Shown: in pieces, positions 24,789-32,900 of the stretch
Layout: each line of letters starts with the position of its first letter
Position numbering within the stretch: position 1 is the stretch's first letter
From: WHTX01 sp038255145
Lineage (GTDB): Bacteria > Actinomycetota > Acidimicrobiia > Acidimicrobiales > CAIXPF01
DNA: 34,119 bases
Assembly (NCBI GenBank): GCA_038255145.1
Contig: JBBSLP010000065.1
Location: 1 to 34,119, forward strand
Direction of reading: 5' to 3'
Program-made: the position numbers and the translations under genes
Notes under the pieces: generated by a model
The model's database searches: none
What the model was told of the DNA's origin: nothing
The model's input: the letters and a program-made list of their open reading frames with translations, nothing else

Positions 24789-24812
24789 GGACCATCCTCA
24801 CCTCTCGGTTCC
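24789..24812 (-). promoter_or_regulatory. Candidate ECF promoter GGAACC-N14-GTCC
   Basis: On the minus strand GGAACC (24812-24807) is followed after 14 bases by GTCC (24792-24789). The -35 element fits the GGAAC class used by many actinobacterial ECF factors, and the -10 spacing is close to usual. It would give a leader of about 60 bases before the sigma start. Confidence 0.4.
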
Positions 24813-24974
24813 AGTGCCGCGCACCCGGCTGGGCACCGGCTCGGGACGAGCTCCATGGGACGTTGGAGACCGCCGGGGGCGCCGAGGTTGCAAGGCGTCG
24901 CGACGGGCAACCCCCGGCGTCCTGGCGCCCTCCCATGGGCAGGGCCCTGCTGGGGCTTCACGGAGGGACAGGCC

Positions 24975-25616
24975 ATGGCGACCACGCACCGCGACGATGA
25001 CGGGTCCGACGCCGGGTCGGCCGCGCCGTTCGCGGGCTCCCCCCTCGAACAGTTCGACACGGCACCGGTGGGCACGTCGGGCGCCGTCACCCTGCTCGGC
25101 CGCGAGCTGCGCTGCGAGGAAGACGGGGCCAGTCCCCGTCAGCTCCGGTTCTTCCCGCCGGCGGGCTGGTGGGAGCACGTGGCCCTCGACATCGAGGGCT
25201 ACCGCACGTCGGCGTACGTGCACCAGATCGACGGGTTCGTGCTCCTCAACTGCCTGCCCCGCCTGCGCACCGGGCCCACCAAGGCCTGTGGCGTCCACCT
25301 GCTGTGGTTGGTCTCGCCCGAGCGCATCGAAGGGGTCGAACGGGCCACCCGCCGCCGCCGGGGGGGGTTGGGAGCCCGTCATGGGCGGGTCACGCTCGAG
25401 GTGCGGGCCACCACGACCCCCCGGGTGGTGCGCGTCGGCATCAAGGTGCTGGGCAGCGCGGGCGCCGCCCGCATCGCCGAGCACGCCGCCTCCATCGCCG
25501 CACGGCGCCGGGGCATCGTCCCGCCGACCTGGGTGCGCTCGGGCGGCGTCGAGCGGGCGACCTTCCCCCCGGCCTCGTCGGCCCGCATCCACCGCCGGAC
25601 CGACCCCGACCGCTGA
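24975..25616 (+). CDS. Unknown protein with PH-like C-terminal half
   Basis: A 213-residue protein I cannot assign. The first 40 residues are acidic and probably disordered. Residues about 55-110 (GRELRCEEDGASPRQLRFFPP, then VALDIEGYRTSAYVHQIDGFVLLNCLP) are beta-rich. Residues 110-195 alternate strands and end with one helix (RVGIKVLGSAGAARIAEHAASIAARRR), reminiscent of bacterial PH-like domains. No signal peptide or membrane helix is visible. ATG 24975 has GGAGGG upstream. It is divergent from the ECF sigma gene across about 250 bases, so it could belong to the same regulon, but no matching promoter was found in its direction. Confidence 0.75.
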   Translation: MATTHRDDDGSDAGSAAPFAGSPLEQFDTAPVGTSGAVTLLGRELRCEEDGASPRQLRFFPPAGWWEHVALDIEGYRTSAYVHQIDGFVLLNCLPRLRTGPTKACGVHLLWLVSPERIEGVERATRRRRGGLGARHGRVTLEVRATTTPRVVRVGIKVLGSAGAARIAEHAASIAARRRGIVPPTWVRSGGVERATFPPASSARIHRRTDPDR

Positions 25617-25661
25617 TCAGCCCGCCGGGTGATCAGCCCGCCGGGTGATCGGCCCGGCGGG
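25614..25661. repeat. Three 16-bp tandem repeats spanning two stop codons
   Basis: TGATCAGCCCGCCGGG is repeated exactly at 25614-25629 and 25630-25645, with a degenerate third copy at 25646-25661. The first copy begins with the stop codon of the plus-strand gene, and the second holds the stop codon of the convergent CoA transferase on the other strand. Confidence 0.75.
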
Positions 25662-26844
25662 CCAGCTCGGCCCGCAGCTCGGGGCCGTGCTCGTCGAGCG
25701 TCGGCGGGCGCCCCTGCACCGCCGACGGGGTGGCCGTGAGCTTGATGGGGCAGCCCAACTGCGTCGTGGGCCGGTGGTGGAGGTGCTCGACCTCGACGAG
25801 CATCTCCCGGGCGGCCACGTGGGGAGAGGTGGCCCACTCCCGGGCCCCGTGGACCGGGCCCACGGGGACCTTGCCTCCCAGGGTCGCCACCACCTCGGCC
25901 GTGGTGTGGGAGGCCACCCAGTCCCCCACCGCGGCGTCGACCTCGGCCCGGCGACGGATGCGCCCGGCGTTGCTGGCCAGCTCGGGGTCGGCCGACAGGT
26001 CCTGGCGACCCATGGCCGTGCACAGCTCGTGCCAGAAGCGCCCGGTGGGGGCGGCGATGGCGCACTGGCCGTCAGCGGTGGCGTAGACGTCGAAGGGGGT
26101 GACGTCCTCGGTGGTGTTGCCGCTGGGCGGCAGGTCGCGGCCCAGGTAGTCCCAGGTGGTCTGGGCCGACTCGCAGATCGACATCAGGGCGTCGACCATG
26201 GCCACGTCGAGGAACTGGCCCTCGCCGCTGGCCTTGGCGTGCACCAGGGCCGAGACCAGGCCGAGGGAGGCCATGAGCCCGGGGATCATGTCCCCGACCA
26301 GGGGGCCCGCCCGTTGGGGATGCTCGGCGTCGGGCCCCGTCGTGGCCACGAAACCGCCCATGGCCTGGGCCACGACGTCGTAGGCCGGCCACTCGCCGTA
26401 GGGGCTGGCCCCGGTGCGGGGGTCGCCGAAGCCGCGGATGGCGGCGTAGACCAGCCGGGGGTTGCGCGCGTGGCAAACCTCCCAACCCACACCCAGGCGG
26501 TCGAGCACCCCGGCCCGCAGGTTCTCCAACAGGCCGTCGGCCGTCTCCACCAGCAGCAGGAACGTCTCGCGGTCACCGGGTTCGGCCAGGTCGAGGGCGA
26601 TGGAGCGCTTGCCCCGGTTGCGGTTGGCGAAGCGGCCGCCGTAGGCCCGCACGGTGTCCTCGGCCAGGAAGGGCTCGGCGTAGCGCACCAGCTCACCGCC
26701 GGGTGGCTCGACCTTGATGACGTCGGCCCCCAGGTCGGCCAGCATCATGGTGGCGTAGGGGCCGGCAGCGGCGTGGGTGACGTCGAGGATGCGGACCCCG
26801 GCGAGCGGGCCGGCGCGGAGCGGTCCCTGGCGGTTCTCGGTCAT
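25633..26844 (-). CDS. CaiB/BaiF-family CoA transferase
   Basis: A 403-residue class III CoA transferase (formyl-CoA transferase, carnitine CoA-transferase and alpha-methylacyl-CoA racemase family). The N-terminus GVRILDVTHAAAGPYATMMLADLGADVIKVEPPGG is the Rossmann-like CoA-binding fold. NRNRGKRSIALDL and the probable catalytic Asp185 in LVGDMIPGL follow in the expected places, as does SGEGQFLDVAMVDALM. ATG 26844 overlaps the upstream gene stop by four bases (ATGA), so translation is coupled to the TMEM175-like gene. It probably activates or moves CoA on a carboxylic acid in lipid breakdown. Specificity is unknown. The gene is full length. Confidence 0.92.
   Translation of the reverse strand: MTENRQGPLRAGPLAGVRILDVTHAAAGPYATMMLADLGADVIKVEPPGGELVRYAEPFLAEDTVRAYGGRFANRNRGKRSIALDLAEPGDRETFLLLVETADGLLENLRAGVLDRLGVGWEVCHARNPRLVYAAIRGFGDPRTGASPYGEWPAYDVVAQAMGGFVATTGPDAEHPQRAGPLVGDMIPGLMASLGLVSALVHAKASGEGQFLDVAMVDALMSICESAQTTWDYLGRDLPPSGNTTEDVTPFDVYATADGQCAIAAPTGRFWHELCTAMGRQDLSADPELASNAGRIRRRAEVDAAVGDWVASHTTAEVVATLGGKVPVGPVHGAREWATSPHVAAREMLVEVEHLHHRPTTQLGCPIKLTATPSAVQGRPPTLDEHGPELRAELARRADHPAG
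25636..25662. terminator. Bidirectional hairpin inside the 16-bp repeats
   Basis: GCCCGCCGGG at 25636-25645 pairs with CCCGGCGGGC at 25653-25662 around a 7-base loop. The second and degenerate third repeat copies form the two arms, so the repeat itself builds the terminator for the convergent genes. Confidence 0.55.
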
Positions 26845-27367
26845 GGCGTCCCATCGTCGTCGATGCCGTCGGCCGGCGGGTCCGAAGTCGCCGCCGACGC
26901 CGCCGTCGGCTGGATGCGGCCGCGCTCCCAGGGACGCAGCAGCCTGACGAGGGGGGCGTTGAGGAACAGCAGGAGCAGGGCCCAGGGGCCGACCCCGTCG
27001 ACGGTGGCGGCCAGGACCAGGGCCAGGGCCAGGGTCAACAGGATGGGGTTCGACAGCTCGCCCGCCCGACGGTCGGCGGTCTCGTCGGGGGTCTCGGGGT
27101 TGGCGGCGATGCCGGGGCGGGCGGCGGCGCGGGACTGGGCCGACAACGTGATCGAGCTCAGCAGCAACGTGCCGATGTAGAGCGACGAGCTGCCCCGCCC
27201 GTTGCCAACGGTGCCCAGCAGCTCGTCGAGAAGATGGGTTGGCCCTCGATGAGCTCGGAGGGGATGTCCACCAGGGGCAGCACCAGCAGGGTGATGGCGA
27301 TGGCCACCACGGCATCGCAGAAGTTCACCATGCGGTCGAAGCCCCGCTCGGTTTGCATGGCGGTCAT
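26841..27367 (-). pseudogene. Broken TMEM175/DUF1211-type channel gene
   Basis: The N-terminus (TERGFDRMVNFCDAVVAIAIT, then LLVLPLVDIPSELIEGQP) is the first helix of bacterial TMEM175-type K+ channels, with FCD replacing the usual FSD selectivity-helix motif. Near 27225-27235 the frame is lost. A shifted frame then continues with LLDELLGTVGNGRGSSSLYIGTLLL and the final helices (LLTLALALVLAATV, WALLLLFLNAPLVRLL). The block containing helices 2 and 3 and the conserved His-His region is missing at the frame break, so one deletion of about 240 bases not divisible by three fits both. About 175 residues remain versus about 210-250. Its stop overlaps the CoA transferase start (ATGA). Starts at 27367 or 27358 are both possible. 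Confidence 0.7.
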
Positions 27368-27481
27368 GTTGGCCGATCGTCGTCGCCTCCCGACCAACCC
27401 GGCAGACGGGCGCGGCGGTCGACGGCTGTGGCAGGGTGACCGGCTTCGCGGTCACTGCCGCGACGAGCTCGAGGGGGCGAT

Positions 27482-28321
27482 GTGACCGGACGTCTGGACG
27501 GGAAGGTGGCGGTGATCACCGGGGGCGCCAGTGGCATGGGAGCGGCCACCGTGCGCCGCTTCGTGGCCGAGGGGGCCAAGGTGGTCATCGCCGACCTGCA
27601 GGAGGACAGGGGCATGGAGCTCGTCGCCGAACTGGGCGACGACAACGTGTCCTTCGCCCGGGTCGACGTCACCCAGGAGGTCGACGTGGCCGGGGCGGTG
27701 GCCGAGGCCGTCGACCGCTTCGGCCGGTTGGACGTGATGTTCAACAACGCCGGGTTCGGCGGGGCCCGGGGACCGATCGAATCCATCTCGGTCGAGGACT
27801 ACGACATCACCATGGACGTGCTGCTCAAGGGCGTGTTCCTGGGCATCAAGCACGCGGCGCCGGTGATGAAGGCGCAAGGCAGCGGGTCGATCATCAACAC
27901 GTCTTCCGGCGCCGGGGTGCAGGCCGGGGAGACCCCGCACCTGTACGCCGTGGCCAAAGCCGCGGTGATCCACCTGACCAAGTCGACGGCGCTGGAGCTG
28001 GGGGCCAACGGCATCCGGGTCAACGCCATCTGCCCCGGGGTGATCGCCACGCCGCTGGCCTTCGGGGGCAAGACCCTGCGCCCCGACCAGATCGACAAGG
28101 CCGATGCCAAGCTCGGGCCCTACCAGCCCATCGGTCGCATCGGTAAGCCCGACGACATCGCCAACTACGCCCTGTTCCTGGCCTCGGACGAGTCGACGTT
28201 CATCACCGGCACGGCCCAGCTGGTGGACGGTGGGTACATGGCGGGCCGGGCCTGGAACCGCCAGCCCCGCCAGATGACGGCCCAGGGCCCCATCAACCTG
28301 TACCGGCCCCCGGGTCGCTGA
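27482..28321 (+). CDS. SDR-family oxidoreductase (FabG-like)
   Basis: A 279-residue classical short-chain dehydrogenase. The cofactor motif TGGASGMG is near residue 13, Asp in VIADL selects NAD, NNAG follows, and the catalytic residues are Ser in INTSSGAG and Tyr-Lys in YAVAK. VNAICPGVIATPL is intact. The end has a short extension past the usual GGY. GTG 27482 is preceded by GAGGGGG. It is divergent from the TMEM175-like/CoA transferase pair, starts about 115 bases apart. It likely oxidises a hydroxy-acyl or steroid-like intermediate; the exact substrate is unknown. Confidence 0.9.
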   Translation: MTGRLDGKVAVITGGASGMGAATVRRFVAEGAKVVIADLQEDRGMELVAELGDDNVSFARVDVTQEVDVAGAVAEAVDRFGRLDVMFNNAGFGGARGPIESISVEDYDITMDVLLKGVFLGIKHAAPVMKAQGSGSIINTSSGAGVQAGETPHLYAVAKAAVIHLTKSTALELGANGIRVNAICPGVIATPLAFGGKTLRPDQIDKADAKLGPYQPIGRIGKPDDIANYALFLASDESTFITGTAQLVDGGYMAGRAWNRQPRQMTAQGPINLYRPPGR

Positions 28322-28504
28322 GCGGCGGCGGTCGTCCCCCACGATCTGGGGCAGTGCTGCGACCAGCTCGGCCACTCGACCGCATCCGCCGACGTCCCGG
28401 TCCACCGCCTCCACCGATGCCTACTCGGCGACCAGGCCGGCGCCGATGAGCTGGCCCGCCGGCATGTGCTTCACCTGGCGTCCCGACCTGTCGATGACGC
28501 TGAC

Positions 28505-29746
28505 ATGTTGGCCCGCGAGACGATGGATCGGGAACTGGGAGACCTGCTGACGGAACACCGGCTCCTGGTCGACAACTATGCCGGAGCGCTGCTCCTGTTC
28601 GACACCGAACTGCGCTACCTCATCGTCGGCGGCACCAACCTCGAGGTCGTCGGGTGGACGCGCCAGGCATTGGAGGGACGGACGATCTGGGACGCGTTTC
28701 CCTCTGCTACCGCCACCGCCCTCGAGCCCATGTACCGAGCCGTCCTCGGAGGCGAGAGCCTGGCGTTCGACATGGCCTTCGAAGCGCGCACCTACGAGGT
28801 CGAGATCGTCCCCGTACGGCAGAGACACAGCGACGTCGTCGTCGCCGGGCTGTCCAGCACCCGGGACGTGACCATCGAACGCCAGGTGGCTGCGGCCTTG
28901 GACGAGGCTCAGGAGTGCTTCCGGACCGCCTTCGACCATGCCCCGATCGGCATGGCGATCGTCGAACTGGACGGCCGCTACCGCAGCGTGAACCCAGCGC
29001 TCTGCGGCATCACCGGCCACTCCGAGATCGAGTTGTGCCGGCAACCCTTCGAGCCCGACGGCCAGGACGCGGCTGTCAACAGCTCACAGTTGCAGGACCT
29101 CCGCGATGGCCAGGGCGGATCCAGCGAGGTCGAACGGCAGTACCCCCACGCACGCGGCCACCTCATCTGGATACGGGTGTCCGTCTCCCTCGTGCGCAAC
29201 GGCGACGGCACGGCGAGGTACTTCATCGCCCAGGTCCAGGACATCAGCGAACACAAGCGGCAGGAGGCCGCGCTGCGGCGCCAGGCCGAGCGGGACGGCC
29301 TCACCGGCCTGTGGAACCGGCACCGCTTGGAGCAAGAGCTGGCGATCAGCCGCGAGCTGGCCGAACACCACGGTTCCATCAGCTCCGTCATCCTGCTCGA
29401 CCTCGACGACTTGAAGGCCATCAACGACACCTTCGGCCACCAAGCCGGCGACGACGCCCTCCGACGCGTCGGCGAGACCATCAGCGCGGGGATCCGAGGG
29501 ACGGACGTCGCGTGCCGGTACGGCGGTGACGAGTTCGCCGTGATCCTCCCCCACACCGACAGCAACCTCGCCCGGCAACTTGCCGAGCGCCTGATCGCCG
29601 ACATCGCACGACAGCGGATCGTCTCCGGGGACCACGTCGTCGCGATATCCGTCAGCGCCGGTGTGGCCGACACCACGACCGGCCCCGACGCGGTCCCCGC
29701 CGCCGATGAGGCGCTCTACCAAGCCAAACGCAGGCGCCGCAGCTGA
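28505..29746 (+). CDS. Diguanylate cyclase with two PAS domains
   Basis: About 413 residues: PAS at about 20-125 (LLLFDTELRYLIVGGTNLEVVGW), PAS/PAC at about 130-255 (APIGMAIVELDGRYRSVNPALCGITGHSE through FIAQVQDISEHKRQ), then GGDEF at about 263-413. GGDEF at 340-344 is intact, with RGTD (331-334) five residues before it, the inhibitory I-site. It should make c-di-GMP from two GTP and be feedback-inhibited. No membrane helix is visible, so it is a cytoplasmic sensor of redox, ligand or light. The start is uncertain: GTG 28466, ATG 28505 and ATG 28523 are in frame and none has a strong ribosome binding site; I chose 28505. A GGDEF-EAL gene follows in the same direction. Confidence 0.88.
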   Translation: MLARETMDRELGDLLTEHRLLVDNYAGALLLFDTELRYLIVGGTNLEVVGWTRQALEGRTIWDAFPSATATALEPMYRAVLGGESLAFDMAFEARTYEVEIVPVRQRHSDVVVAGLSSTRDVTIERQVAAALDEAQECFRTAFDHAPIGMAIVELDGRYRSVNPALCGITGHSEIELCRQPFEPDGQDAAVNSSQLQDLRDGQGGSSEVERQYPHARGHLIWIRVSVSLVRNGDGTARYFIAQVQDISEHKRQEAALRRQAERDGLTGLWNRHRLEQELAISRELAEHHGSISSVILLDLDDLKAINDTFGHQAGDDALRRVGETISAGIRGTDVACRYGGDEFAVILPHTDSNLARQLAERLIADIARQRIVSGDHVVAISVSAGVADTTTGPDAVPAADEALYQAKRRRRS

Positions 29747-29929
29747 CGATCACGATACGGGCAACTCCCGATCAAGACAGACCTGTCCTCAACCGTCGGG
29801 ATCATCCCGTCGATAGCAAGGCCGAGACGCACGGTCGTCTCACAGCGCCCCGGTCCGCTGCCCCCGGCCCGGTCGCCTCGTGCGCGGACCATCCACTCGT
29901 GCGGCGTCGACCCAGTCAGGACATCGCCC

Positions 29930-32900
29930 ATGGCTCAGCAGACCATCTCCGACCTACCCCAGGACCAGACGTTGGCGTTGCGCTCGTTCGCGTTCGATCA
30001 CCTCAGCGCGATCGCCGCTGTGCTCGATGCTTCGGGCCGCATCGTCGACACCAATGCCGCGTGGCGCCTCTTCGCCCGGCTGAACGAGGCGTCGGCGGGG
30101 ACGACAGGTCCGGGGTTGAACTACCTCGAGGTGTGTGACCGCGCTGCGGCGACGGGGGACAAGGACGCATCGCTCGTGGCGGCGGGGTTGCGCCAGCTCC
30201 TCACGGGTGAGCGGGACCACTTCGACCACGAGTACCTGTGCCCCTCCCCCGCCCAGGACCGGTGGTTCATGGTGCAGGCGTCGGCGGCGCCCGTCACCGA
30301 CGGCGCCGGAGTGGTGCTGTTCCACGTCGACATCACCGCCCGCAAGCTCCGAGAGGACCACCTCGTCATCGAGGCGGAGCACGACCGGCTGACCGGTCTG
30401 CCCAACCGCCGTCACGCGGTCCGGTTCCTGCAAGCGAAGCTGGATGACGCCCAGGTCACCGGTGAGGCGGTCTGGGTCCTGTACTTCGACCTCGACCGCT
30501 TCAAAGGGGTCAACGACGCCTACGGCCACCGCCTCGGTGACGAACTGCTCGTCCAGGTCGCAGCCCGGGCCCAGCGGATGGTCCGCGAGGCGGACCTGCT
30601 GTGCCGGCTGGCGGGGGACGAGTTCATCCTCGTCTGCCCCGGCATCGATGGCGGGAACGCAGCGTCGATCGCGGACCGGCTGCGCGTCGTCCTGTCCCGA
30701 CCGTTCCAGTTCGGACCCACCGAGGTCACCATCGGAGCATCGGTGGGCAGCGCCTGCGCCGATGCCGGCTCTACGGTCGACGCCCTGCTCCACGCCGCTG
30801 ACGCCCAGATGTACCTCGACAAGGGGCGCAACCGCCACGGTGGCCAGTTGGCCAGCGCGGCGCCTCACCGCTCCCCGTCCCGGTCGAGGCGGACCCGGCG
30901 GCGAGCTACGAACCCCGGCTCCGGGTCGGGTCATGTTGCCGTGACCGGGTTGGAGCCGTCTCGGGCCATGATCGAAGCGATCGTGGCCCGCTCCAACGAC
31001 CTCGTCATGTTCTTCCGGTCTGACGGCACGATCGAATGGGCCAGCCCGGCCTGCCGCACGTTGTTCGGTGTCGACCCCGAGGTCGTGGTCGGTCGCAACG
31101 GGTTCGACATGATCCATCCCGACGACCAGCAACGGGTCCTCACCGAGTTCGCCGCCATGACCGGCCGCGGTGACCACGTCCGCACCGAGTTCCGCGTCGT
31201 GGACCGCACCGGTCGGGTGCGTTGGATCGAGGAGGTCGCCACGAACCTGGTCGACGAGCCCGGTGTGGGTGTCGTCGTCGGCAACCTGCGCGACGTCACC
31301 GAACGCAAGCAAGCCGAAGAGGCCGTCCGCTTCCAGGCGCGACTGCTCGCTGCCGTGGGGCAGGCCGTAGTGGCCGTGGACACCGCAGGGACGGTGATCT
31401 ACTGGAACGACGGCGCACAGGCCACCTACGGGTGGACGGCCGACGAGGCCCTCGGACAGCCCATCCAGGGCCTGATCCGTCCGGCCGACGGATGGGCGGC
31501 CCGAGCGGAGCAGATCCGCTCCCAGCTGGACGAGGGTGCGTCCTGGTCGGGAGCGTTCCAGGTCATCGCGAAGGGCGGGAGCGAGATTCCCATCATGGTC
31601 AGCGACACGCCCGTGCACGACGAGCACGGCGAGCACGTCGCCACCATCGGCGTGTCCGTCGACATGACCGCCCAGCTCCAACGCGACGAGCTGGCGACAC
31701 GCCTCTCCGCCATCGTCGAATCGTCGACCGACGCCATCTTCTCCACCGACCTCGACGGCGTCGTCACCACCTGGAACGCCGCCGCAGAGACCCTCTACGG
31801 GCACACAGCGACCGACATGATCGGCCGGTCATCGAGCGAACTGGTGCCCCCCGCCCATGCGGCGGCCCTATGGGCCTTGATCGACAGGATCCGTCACGGT
31901 GAGACCGTCCAGAGCATGCGGGCCGTGGGCCGCCATGCCAACGACCGCGACCTGCACATCGCCATCTCGCTCTCCCCGATGCGCGACGCGTCGACGTCGA
32001 TCGTCGGCGCATCGGCCATCGTCCGCGACATCAGCGAACGAATCGAGCTGAACCGACGCATCGACGCCGAACGACGCCGCCTTGCCGACGCCCAGGCGAC
32101 CGCCCGGCTCGGCAGCTTCGAGATCGACCTCGACACCGGCCACGTCACCAGGTCCGCCGAGATGTGGCGCATCCTCGGCTGCGAACCGGGCTCCTCGTCC
32201 GACGACCTCCTCGACCACGTCGCCCCCGAGGATCGGGACCAGCTCCGCCAGGACCTCGAGGAGGCCCTCGCCGGCAGCAGGGACGTCGAACGCACCCACC
32301 GGATCCTGCGGCCCGACGGTGAGGTCCGCTGGGTCGTCACCCGCAGCACCCGATCCCTCGACCCCTCCTCAAGGGTCCTGACGGGGACCACCTTCGACAT
32401 CACCGAGCGTCGTGAGGCGGAGCTCGCCCTGGCCCACCAGGCCACCCACGACCAGCTCACCGGTCTGCCCAACCGCGCCGGCCTGTTCGACATGCTCGGT
32501 GCCCACCTCTCTGGTCGTACCACCCCCCGTCGTCTGTCGGCTGTCGCCTTCGTGGACCTCGACCGCTTCAAGGTCATCAACGACACGCTGTCCCACGCCG
32601 TGGGCGACCAGACCCTCCGAGCGGTGGCCGAGCGACTCAGGACCGCACTGCCGGCCACCGACATCGTCGCCCGCCACGGCGGCGACGAGTTCGTGGTCGT
32701 CCGGCCCGACAGCAGCACCCTGGCCGACGCCGAGGAGCTCGCCCAGGACGCACAACGCCTGTTCGCGACCCCCTTCACCGTCGGCGACCACCGGATCGAG
32801 CTGACCGCCAGCATCGGCGTGACCCTCTCCAGCAGCTCCGACTCGCACAGCTCCCTGCTGCACGATGCGGGCACCGCCATGTACCAGGCGAAGGAGGGCG

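Noticed and set aside
24975..25616. PilZ c-di-GMP receptor linked to the GGDEF genes
   Set aside because: No RxxxR or (D/N)xSxxG motif is present; the C-terminal half looks PH-like instead.
25614..25661. CRISPR-like repeat
   Set aside because: Copies are head to tail with no spacers and overlap stop codons; no cas genes are present.
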